A stretch of DNA of 53,500 nt, from NCBI RefSeq assembly GCF_964340395.1, contig NC_135566.1:16184001-16237500 (forward strand), written 5' to 3'. Of the stretch, positions 21,814 through 38,383 are shown one piece after another. Position numbers and translations under genes: made by a program. The notes under the pieces are model-generated. The model did not search any database. It worked only from the letters and a program-made list of their open reading frames with translations, and was not told the origin of the DNA. Position 1 is the stretch's first letter, and every line of letters starts with the position of its first letter. The stretch is from Glandiceps talaboti. Taxonomy: Eukaryota > Hemichordata > Enteropneusta > Spengelidae.

Positions 21814-24800
21814 GTAAGGCAAAAATAAAGTAATTGTTCAATTCCGATAACACAACTTCAAAAAATAGGGTAGGTAGGTTGGAGTTATACTTTTGTTTTA
21901 TTTCTTTGGTCGCGGGGGGGGGGGGAGTGCTTCAGCCCTAAGACAAGGTACTCGTTGGTTACAATACTTCTGTGATAAATTGATGAGGTGTAAAAGAAAT
22001 ACATATGTGAAGTAGACAAACACAATATGCAGACTGTACTGTCCAACTAAGTTACATTACAAGACCTCGTTTCTCCGGAATGTGATATTTCCAAGAATAC
22101 TTTGACCAAAACAATTTACACGGAAATAGAAATCTCACCATCTTATACCTTTTGGAATGTAAAAGCAATAGCTAGGGCTAGTGGCTAGTGGCTTTAACTT
22201 GAGTCGGTCGAGTTATCGGAAACGTTTATTTTATTTGGCCTGGGGACGAGGCTGAATTTGTTCAAGTTGTGACCTAGGCACTTTTAATAAAGGGTTGAGA
22301 TGCATGTGTTGTGTGACAGTTGTGTTGTTTTGGTATATAGCCATGAAATGTTGTCTTTCTTTTCTGTAGGTCCACTACATGTATGTTGGAGTCAGTCAAT
22401 GTTCAACAATGGACATCATGGCACGGGTGGTTTTCGAAGACCCGGACAAGCAAAACTAAATAGCCCCCGCCTTGGTATCAGAAAACATCAAACCTTTGAG
22501 AAACACCACGGTTACCAACCGAAAAGTCCATTAAATCCTGGGGTTAACAGTAAAAATGGAATGGATAAAGGACAAATGGCATTGGACCAAACGGGAATAG
22601 CCAGAAATCGCCCCTTCAAACAGGTCCAACAAACACAGAGAAATGTTGCTATCGGACCCAACAAAATGAGGAATAGGGGAAGGGAAGACGACACCCCGGG
22701 AGATAACATTGATAAAGTGGTCAGCATATTCAAAAATAGAAACAACCTGAGGACGGGACAGTTTGCCCAAGAAAGAAAGAAACTTTTGGAACAGAGTTAT
22801 CGACCTGGGGGAAGTACAGCGGATATGGATATTCTGAATAGACCACCGCCAGAAAACAGCATTATTACTAGTGAGGGCGCTAACACGGACTATAACATGG
22901 ACATGCCACAGAATGCAGACTACGGTGCTGCTGATACATCACAGAATGTCAACTTTGATACAGATACATCAGAAAATGCCGACCACAGTTACGAATATGA
23001 CGACGGTAGCAACTACCATGGGGGAAATATTGCAATCCCTCAAGGAACAAATCTGCGGCAAGTACCAGGACGTTTTCTAGGACAGGGCGGGTATGATTAT
23101 AACGACCATGGACGTATGACTACAAATCGACTGCTACAACTTCACGGCCATCTTTTGGACAACCATCATGAAGATGTTGAAGGATTTGATGCATCGAATC
23201 GATATCCGTAAGTATGGACAATACATTCACTTAAAGTATGGCCACTACTCGGTTTTAAACACTGGAAATATGGACAAATCAGTTTTACATGTAATCACCT
23301 GTTGTGCTATTGGGGGGGGGGGGTGAAAGAATCATTATTGAGAAAGGAGAAACGAACTGAATATAAAAATAGGTATGATCAGAAGTATCATACTGATTGT
23401 TATTTTGTTGATAGTTTTTCCTCATTATGCTGTTTTCCACACTAAGTGAGCAATAATGAGTTTTTCTGGAACATTGCAAAACATCTGTTGGACAAGAAGC
23501 TGAACATGGTGGCGCACTTACTGTGAATGACGGTGCTATGAATTGTGTACCCACTGAATTGCATCAAGCACGGTGTTCGTGAGAAATCGTCAGAAAGTAA
23601 TTCATAAAGATGGAATACTAAGATGAGTTGGGAATTATTTGAAAACAAAGTAATATTTGTATTTAGCCAATCCTGGTCGACGATCCTCTACAGAATGGCA
23701 GTCAAATTTGATCTACCAAGGTCATTTTGCTCAAAGTAATCATGTTTTAACTTGAACACAGAATTTTGTCCTTTTGTCCAGTGTACAGACAGTTTGAAAT
23801 GTAAGATGGCTAAAAAAAGACCTGAGTATTAAACGTTGTTGGCAAAGGATATAAGAAACTACCACTTGTTCATTTTATCCTTGTTAATTCAATTGTCTGT
23901 ATGACATATCAATTTTTTTTTAAGTCCGTAAGGTACGCCCTGTCGGGGCGCCCTCACACATCGGTCAATCTACTCCTCGGGAGAGAGGAGGCCGGTGAGG
24001 GCAGTCAACACGACGTATCTTACAGTCTACGTTATTTTCTGTAGATTTTGTCCTGATCTCCTTCGTCAAGGGTCATGTTACGACGAGGATACTCCGATCA
24101 GTGAAAGACGACCAACATGTGGAAGTGACGGCAGTATGTACCCCAGTAGATGCAGGTAGGACTTTAGTTACACAGAATTAAACTCATTTATATTTATTAT
24201 AGAAAAAACATGCCATCTTGATAAACCCTAATCGCATTATATTTGTCTTCCTTTCTCAACGTTTTTCCATAATCGTAGTAATGGCAGAATTTGGAAAAAC
24301 ACAAGAAAATAGAGCCTATTTCGATAAATATTGAAAAAAGCCCAGGAAAGCTTGCAGTCATGCCCCAAAGAAAGTCAGATTCCTACAAAGTGAAATCCAT
24401 ACTGTATCGTTACGATTTTCACCAAAGTGCTTCACTTTGTCTTTATAGTAAATTAATCATAATAAAGTTCCACCAAATGTTTATTCAACGATGTTTATTT
24501 TTCTTGTTTTCACTTCAACAGCTATGCATTATCAAAGTGTATTCGCCTCCAAAGAGGCGAAGGTGACATGCATCGTGTCAAAGGTCAATTAGAAGTCGAG
24601 AAGACGTGCTGTTTATATCCTTGTCAGCAACAAGAAGTTGATCGCGTGTGCGCCACCAACGGTCATATTTATCTGAACGACTGTTTTTTGGCGAATCGTA
24701 TTTGTGAACTCAGAAGAGACACGGGAAAAGAAGTAAGTTTATACTGGTAAATTCTTGACATTTCCACATTTTTTTTACGTTTTTGTATTTCCTCGGTTTA

Positions 24801-25938
24801 ACCTATTCTCGCAAACTTGAGCGGTTATTTCTCCTGCGACACTGTGAGTCTTGGACGGCGCCGTAAAAGAGGGTGTGGTTTATTATGACGATGGTTCTCA
24901 TCATGAATAAATATCCTGTATCTGTACTTCTACAATGAAAAGTGTAGTCCAGAATAGTCACACTATATAGGAGATAGACAAATGGTTGCTTCTCGGTCGA
25001 TGTCTTCTCATTCACTGTCGCTCGTCAGGTTAAGATGGTTCATTTTGAGGTGAAGCCCACGTTTTGACAACGGGAATACCACACACACTGATTTCTCTCC
25101 AATATTTTTCCACGTATGACTCAGGAGCTTATATAAAAGGTTGTTCTTAAAGTCTTCATCTTTGAGAGAGAAATGGGGAAAATGAAAACAAGGTACAATG
25201 TATGACTGTTGGTTCTTTACTTGCAATACTAGTAATTCATTTGTAATTTGTGTTCACTTGTCTGTTTGTTTGTAGGTAGTTGAAGCATTATCAATGGATG
25301 ACTGCGCAGTCGCACTGAAAATTGCAGCCCTGAACGGTGAAGATTGGCCGCATAAAGTCACGGAACATAGAATCGTCGACCAAGTGTCACCGACAGACAT
25401 TGAGTCATTTTTGACTGACGAGAAAGCAGTGGAAGGTCCCAAACCACCCTATCACGTTCTCGCCAATATTAGCAACTTTAATCCAAGTCTGTGGCATGCA
25501 CAATCCCAAGATACCAAGTTCAACGATTTTGAATATGTCTATGGCGCTGCAGGGGACAGTGAGAATCCAGTTGCATACGATGATTACCATGGGATGCGCG
25601 TTGCGGCCTATGGCCAATACGACACAGCGCCATCTCTCGATAACGGTGGTTTGTATCAACCCGGTCACGGTGAGGAGGTCGAGTACTACGACGAAAATAG
25701 TAAAATGGCGCAACCACTCGATAATAGTTATGTGCAACAACATTTTCGGTCAGAGGAAGAACAGCAAGCGGTAACGCAACTCTCTCAAACAGCGCCACCA
25801 CAACAATTCGCCCAACAACTTCGGCAACTACCACAAGGACGACCTTACCAACCTCAACAAAGAGTGCGACAATATGAACAACGACCACCACAACAATACC
25901 ACAGACAAGAATCATGGCGGCAACAACAACCACATTAA
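21774..25938 (+). CDS. Secreted protein with two Kazal domains
   Basis: Joining 21774-21813, 22370-23207, 24045-24155, 24522-24732 and 25276-25938 gives 620 residues, all phases matching. Residues 1-22 (MFSTSLVLLLFITGPLHVCW plus SQ) are a signal peptide. Residues 23-~292 are low-complexity, first Gly/Asn/Lys-rich, then Asn/Asp/Tyr-rich with repeated D-T-S-x-N motifs. Kazal domain 1 has Cys 295, 304, 318, 329, 336, 359 with CGSDGSMYPSRC; domain 2 has Cys 360, 364, 373, 384, 391, 410 with CATNGHIYLNDC. Kazal domains inhibit serine proteases or act as structural modules in matrix proteins. Residues ~520-620 are very Gln/Arg/Pro-rich. I know no family with this arrangement. The inhibitory role is inferred only. 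Confidence 0.82.
22370..23207 (+). CDS. Kazal gene exon 2 (low-complexity region)
   Basis: Acceptor TTTTCTGTAG, donor ATATCC|GTAAGT. 278 full codons without cysteine beyond the signal peptide: basic/Gly/Asn first, then acidic Asn/Asp/Tyr-rich (for example YEYDDGSNYHGGN). Confidence 0.85.
23928..24023 (+). mobile_element. Small TIR element, copy 2 (GTAAG...CTTAC)
   Basis: 96 bp bounded by GTAAGGTACGCCCTGTC and ending CACGACGTATCTTAC, whose reverse complement is GTAAGATACGTCGTG. It matches the inverted copy at 16509-16595. It lies in the Kazal gene's second intron, ending 21 bp before the exon 3 acceptor. Confidence 0.7.
24045..24155 (+). CDS. Kazal gene exon 3
   Basis: After TTTTCTGTAG. It encodes PFCPDLLRQGSCYDEDTPIS, then PTCGSDGSMYPSRC, the first four cysteines of Kazal domain 1. 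Donor TGCAG|GTAGGA. Confidence 0.88.
24522..24732 (+). CDS. Kazal gene exon 4
   Basis: After CACTTCAACAG. It completes Kazal 1 (Cys336, Cys359) and gives five cysteines of Kazal 2 (CCLYPC..VCATNGHIYLNDC..RIC). Phase 0 donor GAA|GTAAGT. Confidence 0.88.
25276..25938 (+). CDS. Kazal gene exon 5 (Gln-rich tail)
   Basis: After TTTGTTTGTAG. The last Kazal 2 cysteine is in SMDDC. An acidic Tyr/Asp-rich part and a Gln/Pro/Arg-rich tail ending WRQQQPH follow. TAA stop at 25936-25938. The CAA-rich low-complexity sequence runs on past the stop. Confidence 0.85.
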   Translation, partial: VVEALSMDDCAVALKIAALNGEDWPHKVTEHRIVDQVSPTDIESFLTDEKAVEGPKPPYHVLANISNFNPSLWHAQSQDTKFNDFEYVYGAAGDSENPVAYDDYHGMRVAAYGQYDTAPSLDNGGLYQPGHGEEVEYYDENSKMAQPLDNSYVQQHFRSEEEQQAVTQLSQTAPPQQFAQQLRQLPQGRPYQPQQRVRQYEQRPPQQYHRQESWRQQQPH

Positions 25939-26062
25939 CAACCACTGTATTAGCAACAGCCACTACAAAAACAACCACAGCTGTAGTGTGTCTGTACCAG
26001 GCATTGTTTCCATATTGACAAATTATTACACTTGTAAAATAACCGGCAGTTCCACTGGCTCC

Positions 26063-26213
26063 AATAAAAATCTTCTTCTCCATTACAGAAAACGTAAAAC
26101 AAAAAAAGGCTTCTTAGCAATTAGAAGAAAACAGAGAAGTTTGATACACGGAACATATGTGACTAATAATGACGTCACGGTCTAATTGAATCTTTATGCA
26201 AATGTTCAATAAA
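26063..26213 (+). terminator. Polyadenylation signals of the Kazal gene
   Basis: AATAAA at 26063-26068 and a second at 26208-26213, the latter followed by a GTGTCGATAG... region. Either could end the transcript. A CRE (TGACGTCA) lies between them at 26170-26177. Confidence 0.6.
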
Positions 26214-27950
26214 GTGTCGATAGAATAGTGTTATATAAATACAGATTACCAATCAGCATCACAAATATGAGCATAGTATCACCTTTTCATAACTACTTTT
26301 ATGACTTTGTAAGAATGAACGAATAAAATCATGATATCTCTGAAAGTATTCGTCTGCTTTTCCTTCAGATCTGACGCGCGACAAATTAGAAATTGCACGG
26401 AAACTCTGTATTTATGCAGTTTCAGATTAATTCTATATGTTTTGAATCGATTGTGAAGCTTCGCTTCTTTCAATTCTACCCCTAGCCTGTCGCATCGAAC
26501 CAGGCTCATTTCGTCAATCACCAAGTTTTGTTGCAGGAAGTCAAGAAACACTTCTCACTCATTTTTTCCTTCTTTCCTATATTCACTCGTTACACTCGAC
26601 TATTACGGTAACAATGGCTGCTACATGGAAGGAACCTGACCGACCTTTGAACTGTACATTACACCGCATGAGAATGCGTTGAAAGAGTGATATTCAACTT
26701 TTGGAAACAAACCATGTAATGATGTTATTATATTATTAAATGATAACATGGTTGTTTCCAAATGTTGTGACTTATTGGTCAAATTACGAAGGTCACGTTT
26801 TTTTTTGTAAATATAAAAAGATCTATCTATTTAATAAATAAGAGAAAGTGGGTGACATTTAAAAAGATTTGTTCTACCCTTGGGTTGCTTCTAAACAGGA
26901 AAAACAAAGAAAACCTACATCAAGATGCTTTGAACTCTAGAGGGCTGAAACATTGTGTGGCTGGCAAAGCGTGTTACTCATTTTTCTTCCAGGCCGAGAA
27001 TCGGTTTTCCTCGCATATCCACCCTCCCACAAATATTCACTGAAGTGACTCATACTGGTATACATGAAAACGAGGCAATGGCCTGAGCAACGCAAATAAA
27101 TCTCTATCTTTACTTTGTGTGGAAGCATTTTAGGTCGACAGATGGTGGGGGCGGGAACCACTATGCAAGTATTTCATCAAGTTGATCCGAAAATCATAAT
27201 TGTATATGCCACATCTCGCAAGTCATCTAATTACTCAGCGAAATAACACATCGTCTACTCCACGTCATCTATCAATAGTAATATTTTTCAATGGTCCAGT
27301 GAAAACCAGACATTGACCAATTGTTATCAAACCAGATACCCACTTATCTATTCCATGCAATTAAACTCTGCGAATTCGTTAAAACGGTAACGGTTTTTGA
27401 AAATGTGTCCCGGGTTCCGTTCATATGACAGCTGGGTCATTTTCATGTTACACTAAATGTGTTACTTTGAATATGATTCCCAGTGGTGTACTTTCCCAAA
27501 ACACTTCTAAAGTAATCCCCCTGTGTGTGAGTAATAAAATGAGAGAGAGAAATTAAAACGCACACAGCTTTATTATTTTCGCCCGAGGTCAGAAACGTTT
27601 TTGTTACCGGGGTCGTGTAATCAAAACTACAGTTAAAAGTGGTTATCAGTTAAAGCACAGACGTCGATAGCGTGGTAGAGTTGGTAGCGAGAGGTTTGGA
27701 TTCCTCGAACTTTGGTACGGTACATTAAAAAAATACTACTCAGTAACACTACGGCTACTACGGCTAACGGATATTCGTGCGTCAGAGATGAGTAGAGTAG
27801 AATTGCTCATACTTACACCCTTTTACGACACTTTTACATGTGTATTTCGTGCACATGTACATATTGGAACTTTTAATATTTACTTGAACACACTTCCACA
27901 GAGGAAATAACAAGGACCAAAAAGTTGAACATATTATAAGTCTTTCCCCA
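26214..27950. other. Intergenic with a hairpin
   Basis: No gene supported. The clearest structure is the hairpin at 26700-26762. Confidence 0.5.
26700..26762. other. 63-bp hairpin
   Basis: TTTGGAAACAAACCATGT pairs with ACATGGTTGTTTCCAAA with a single bulged base. The loop is AT-rich and partly self-complementary. It could be a tiny foldback element or a precursor-like RNA hairpin. Confidence 0.6.
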
Positions 27951-28005
27951 CCCCCACTCTCTCTCCCTCCCTCCCTCTAACTCCCTCCCTCCATCTCTCA
28001 CTCTT

Positions 28006-28101
<96 letters not shown>
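27951..28101. repeat. (CT)n array with CCCT lead-in
   Basis: CTCCCTCC-type lead followed by ~45 uninterrupted CT dinucleotides from about 28010. Confidence 0.95.
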
Positions 28102-28103
<2 letters not shown>

Positions 28104-30211
28104 ATGGCATATATAAATTTACCACTTTTTGATAAACATGAAAGTTTAAATTACCATAATGATTCATAATTTGTTGTTTATCTGAAGAAAACATAATGAC
28201 CCACACTTTCATAAGGGTGCTTTCTTTGTTTCACTGACACGTGTGGCGTAAAAATCTGATTTGTATAAACCCAAATCTGAAATGATAAATTCATGCACAC
28301 ACCTGCCATGTGTCATATGGCTATTCAATTTAATAAATCAGCCATACTTCAATTGATAAACTTATCGTCATAAAAAGCACCGAGTTTCAACTGCCGGGTT
28401 TGGTCATGGATAGAGTGGTAATGATCGAGTGAGCCACTCGATACTGCACTACGTTTTCACAAAATCTGACACGTACAACTTCTCGAAATTTGCGCACAAA
28501 TTCCTTTCGCAAATTGCAAATAATCCCCAGTGTGAGCGTAGCCCGACCTCAGTTGCGAAACAAACAGAAGATACTAAAACCAGCTATGGGGTTTTACGAT
28601 GTTATATAATATTATGATCAAGAATAGCAATATATGGTTTTATTCAATTTTTGCAATACACATTGCGCAAGGCTTCGCAAACTTCGCAAAAGTGCGGATA
28701 CTCAGTGTACCGCATTCCATCAGTGAAAGGTTGCATCAATCCGCGGAGACAAGGTAAACAATCCCACAACGATAGAAAATTCCATTTCCGTACGTCATAG
28801 ATCCTCGTGGTGGGTATATCCGTACGTTTAACGGAATAACTTCACCGATAGCTCAAACCGTTCATCATCAACCGATACTATCTGTTCTGTCTACACCGTA
28901 TACGTTGATGTGGTCTGTAGCGCATTGCAGTAAAATAGAACTTTGTTCAGTCACGTCACATGCTATCTCTAAAGCTGTTTAATACAGCAACACATGTAAA
29001 CTTATTTGTCTCTTCACCATCGAATTCTGAAGACTTGACTATATGTATAGAGGTTTTACCGTCACAGTCGTTTCCCTTCAACTGAATTCTGTATGCGACG
29101 AAATCAATAGTCATTAAAGTTAACGGAGCACAAACTGAGTTTATATATTTTGGGGAGTAATTTTTTGATGAACTAAAAAGGTACTATATAAAAGATTTGG
29201 TCGAAATGACAATTTAATCTATAGATGGTGGTTGTCATGGTTACAATCATTTTAATTGCTTTTTCTCAAATACGATTCTTGGTATTGAAACCCCTTCCAA
29301 AATTCAATTTGGACTAAATTTGCCCTTACTGTAATATCAATTAATTCCATGAGCGTCAGAGTATATCGCCCTCACCGGTGCCGCTATGATTCATGTATCC
29401 AACGTGGTATCGTTCAATATTCTGAATCAGTCAGTATCTCCTCACATCGATGACTCATTGAAATTATATATAACTTCTTTATTTATTGTTAATTAAGATC
29501 TGTGTGTCTATATCTTATACCTCCAAGGCACAATTTGACCATAAATTTCCTAATTTAGTCGGCAATTTACTAGACAATTGAACGTCACCTTGGGCGGTAA
29601 ATTGCCAATGTTAACTTATTTACTTTTGACGAAATCATTATTGTCTAGTACGACGACGGAACTGACAAAGTTCAATTAAAGAACACGCTTTGTATTGTCT
29701 TCAATAATGGTATAAATATCAGTCAAAACGTTCACCATTTCGAACGTTTGGAGGCCAATCAGGTGAATAATTGGCTATCCGAGAAACAATGCCACCACTA
29801 ATTACATCGAATACGTTCTTGACCATGTTGTCAATATGAACGGTGTTTGCCGTTTCGAACGTTAGAGGCTCATCGGATAAGTAAGTTGGTTATGGAGGAA
29901 ATAATGTTAGAAATATATTTATAATGATACAAAACTTCTTGGTAAAGCGCACAGAATCGAGGAACAAGTGGAAGATTCAAAACGTAGTGTATTCATTTAC
30001 CTCAGACAAACAAATATCACACTGCAACTTATCATATCAGAGTGTACTACCTTTTGTAACGGTAACTATCTCCGTCACTCTTACTCATCAGGCTGAAACC
30101 ACCAAGTAGAGTCGATAACATGAAATATGTTGCCGCTTTTAACTTGGGTTAATTTTCACTCTGTTTGATAAGCTGCATTGAGTTACCAAAATTGTGTTTA
30201 AATATTCATGG
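28102..30211. other. Intergenic
   Basis: AT-rich, no gene. A diverged direct duplication lies at 29729-29760 and 29838-29880, sharing TTTCGAACGTT(T)GGAGGC / TTTCGAACGTTAGAGGC. Confidence 0.5.
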
Positions 30212-30378
30212 TTCTGTCGCCTCCGCAGTTAGCTGGATGGTCGATTTGGCAAACGTTCTCTCTCCACACAGCCTGCGAACTCGGTAATTCAAATTTAGTA
30301 TTGAATTCGTAGGCTGTGAGGAGAGAACGCTTGTTCGGTCAAAAACCTTTGCCTGTTACGGAGGCTGACAGTACTGGG
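30207..30378. mobile_element. Foldback (long-TIR) element
   Basis: The left arm begins TCTGTCGCCTCCG and includes GTTCTCTCTCCACACAGCC. The right arm, reverse-complemented, begins TACTGTCAGCCTCCG and includes GTTCTCTCCTCACAGCC. The arms are about 75 bp with a short AT loop. It has no coding capacity. The target duplication is not clear. Confidence 0.65.
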
Positions 30379-30432
30379 CATACAATATATATGTAGATGA
30401 TGACGGTACTGGGCATGCAATATATATATATA

Positions 30433-30435
<3 letters not shown>

Positions 30436-30482
<47 letters not shown>
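30436..30482. repeat. (GT)n microsatellite
   Basis: About 23 GT dinucleotides directly after a TA repeat and 60 bp after the foldback element. Confidence 0.95.
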
Positions 30483-30485
<3 letters not shown>

Positions 30486-30658
30486 GATGCGGATGATTTC
30501 GTTTTGAAACCTTACATTACATTAAGAGCTAAACAGCGTGCAATGTCCTAAGATTATTTCGTTATTTTCAGAATTTATCACATTTTGATATTCTTTAAGT
30601 TTTATGTAGCAGAGTGTTGGATTCTCCACCAATGTGTTGATTTTTAGAATATTCTATA

Positions 30659-30788
30659 GTGTGAGTGAGTGAGTGAGTGAGTGAGTGAGTGAGTGAGTGA
30701 GTGAGTGAGTGAGTGAGTGAGTGAGTGAGTGAGTGAGTGAGTGAGTGAGTGAGTGAGTGAGTGAGTGAGAGAGAGAGTGAGTGAGTGA
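30659..30788. repeat. (GTGA)n tetranucleotide array
   Basis: About 30 copies with one GA interruption near 30770. The Thr/His/Ser/Leu reading frame across it is an artefact. Confidence 0.96.
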
Positions 30789-35720
<4,932 letters not shown>

Positions 35721-36045
35721 ATAACAACTGTCTCTATGATGGCAACTGTATCTAAAACACGTTCCTATTATTATATCTGTACAGTACAAACACTGGATTG
35801 TACTTGATAGGACCACATAGCTAATGGCAGTCCGACATCAACGTCGTAATCTACATGCCTCTTTACGGCACCGTCCAGAACTTACCCATATTTCGTTGCT
35901 TCAGCAGAAATATGTAATCTTGCTTGCGAAAATGTCTGACATTATCAGATTCTATCTGCAATGAAAATAAGATTTTTTTACCAGACGCCTACAATATTGT
36001 AATCTATCTACAATTACAGACAGAAAGACATCAACCCCCCCCCCC

Positions 36046-36075
36046 ACACACACACACACACACACACATGCATTC

Positions 36076-36151
<76 letters not shown>

Positions 36152-36152
36152 C
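36046..36152. repeat. (CA)n then (CAGA)n array
   Basis: Short CA run, then about 19 CAGA units (36075-36150), the complement of the TCTG run 600 bp upstream. Confidence 0.96.
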
Positions 36153-36233
36153 CACACGTACGGAGTAAGAGACTCACTACAACAATGAAACAAACCACAC
36201 TAGATCCATTGGTGTCTTTCACTTCAATTCTAG

Positions 36234-36945
36234 ACAGACAGCTGCTCCAACCACTCTGTCTGACAAGTGCACAGACAAGGAAAAGATCTTGTCTGTGGTA
36301 AGTGTGAACATGGATCGAGAACATCTCATTTCATATTAGCATATTACAGTAGCAGTGCGTTTAGACTTTGCCTTGGAACATTTTCAAACTTATGTTTAAA
36401 TTTTACAATACTGGTAACATCATTAGTTTACTTTATAGAGGACTCTATCTCGCCTCATCCAACTACTTATGAACATTACACTTAACTTCATACAACTGAC
36501 TATTTATCGGAATTTACCGACAGCAATATGCCATTTTTATTGAATCATCGACGATAGATGACAGGGTCAGAGGTCACCAATTCTGGCGCCAAACACATTT
36601 TCACAATAGAAACACACTTACGATTAAATCTGACGTAGGCGACCCGAGGGTTTGATTGGCAGCGAGAATAATAGCCAAGATTTAAATTCATAGCCTTTAA
36701 AAAGTGTAATTTGGAGAGCAATCTTTCTTATCAGCGAGAACGTGTATCGTGTTACAGTTGTCTTAATTCATTTATATCACCAATTATCACAATTTGCTTG
36801 ATCCCAGGAGAACCCAGTACCGTCGATTATTTTGACGACACTGACGCCAACTACAAGTTGCCTACAGCAATACGTGCTGTGTGGTTCAGTCGATGGGATG
36901 AATGAAGGACCAAACAATTTGCTAACATTCAATAATTCTCTGTAA
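36234..36945 (+). other. Possible two terminal exons, weak
   Basis: Exon-like 36234-36297 has acceptor TTCAATTCTAG and donor TCTGTG|GTAAGT. It is open in one frame (QTAAPTTLSDKCTDKEKILSV) and joins in phase to 36808-36945 (after GATCCCAG), which ends at TAA. The second piece is also open in another frame. There is no family resemblance and no upstream exons were found, so this may be chance or a non-coding transcript. Confidence 0.18.
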
Positions 36946-37214
36946 ATAATATTGGCTATTATTTATTGTGACTTTTGGATATATACAACTTGAAGAGTCA
37001 ATTAAATTGCAAACGTTTTAAAAGTTCATAACAATTTTATCATTATTTAACGCTTGTAAATGACAGTTTCTATGCATGCATTTGTCAGTGGGAGGGATAT
37101 GTAAAATGCATAAGGAACTTGTGAGACAGTCCGAATAAATATAAGTAATCCGACGTTTCGAATAAAAATTCTGTTTCAAGGTATTCAAAGGTGAGGCATA
37201 TTCTGTATGTGCAT

Positions 37215-37220
37215 GTGTGC

Positions 37221-37252
<32 letters not shown>

Positions 37253-37290
37253 ATGTATGTATGTATGTATGTATGTATGTATGTATGTAC
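37215..37290. repeat. (GT)n/(ATGT)n array
   Basis: Short GT run followed by ~13 ATGT units. Confidence 0.95.
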
Positions 37291-37720
37291 ATGTATAATA
37301 AATCATTGCTATTTTCCTTCTTTTCCTTGTTTCCAGAGTAAGCTCAAGTTATATTGGTTGTCTCATTCATATATCGGGGGGGGGGGGGTGCTATATATAT
37401 GTGAAGCAATGGGTGACTTTTTTTGGTGAATTCCTGTTGTTATTAATTTGCATAATTAATATTACAATAAAGTATTTCCTCCAGTAATGCTACTTGTTAC
37501 TTGTTAAAATGTTGTAAATGTAATCTAAGTTTTTTTTCATTCTTTTTTAACGACAATCCATGAATATAACTAATGGTCATCCTGATGTTATTTCACAAAA
37601 TGTGTTTGTTTTATCATTACACATTAGGATTTGTTTGAAGGAAACTATGGTGGTATCTGCGTTTAGCAATTTGCGTAATTAACATTAAAATGAATGAATT
37701 GAACATAATCTCAAAACAGC

Positions 37721-37870
37721 TGGTACAAATGAAATTAAATCTGGTGCACATATTGTTTTAGATGCGATTGCATATTAATCATTCGTTATGCAAATTTGCC
37801 TAATTAGTATGCAATCACTTCTTTAGAAATTATATGTGCACCACAGTTGATTTCATTTGAGTTGTACATA
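37721..37870. mobile_element. Foldback element around GGTGCACATAT
   Basis: The left arm has TGGTACAAATGAAATTAAAT then TGGTGCACATAT. The right arm reverse-complemented has ATGTACAACTCAAATGAAAT then TGGTGCACATAT. The inner arms share GATTGCATA(T/C)TAAT. About 60-bp arms, no coding capacity. Confidence 0.6.
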
Positions 37871-38383
37871 TGTTTTGGGCTGGGCAATCAACTGTGATGT
37901 TTTCTAGTCCTGAGTCCTTCATACAATCAGCGACAACCATTTGTGTAAGTTGTGGTCTGTGCCTGCTGAAAGTGGTATGCAAAATAATAAGTGATAACAC
38001 TGAATAAGCTTTGGAGGGAACAATTGCATACAAATAAATTTACCCACAATCCGTCATTTACCGTCTAATAGTGATGTGTTTGTAACTCATTACATTGCAA
38101 AAACTTTTAAAAGTGTGTAAAATAATTATTATTGTACGTACAGTAACACACATTTTTACACATTTATTAATCTTTTGCCATTTATAGAGAAGGATTTGGC
38201 ATATGCTGTTTCATTTATTTACATTGATTTTTTCAAGTAGGAAGCCATGATAAAATTATTTTATAAATTAAAATTTCAAAATAAATACCAAATCACCTCT
38301 TTCATATGGCCACTTTAAGTTTCAAGAGATTCCATCTTAGCTCACAAATATGATGATCGGTACCGGTGAGACTGATCACAAGC

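Noticed and set aside
25520-26083. 187-codon Val-rich frame on the - strand
   Set aside because: Antisense shadow of the Gln/CAA-rich last exon of the Kazal gene.
27660-27730. tRNA-like GCGTGGTAGAGTTGGTAGCG followed by CCTCGAAC
   Set aside because: A-box-like sequence is partial and the B box is poor; not enough for a tRNA or SINE call.
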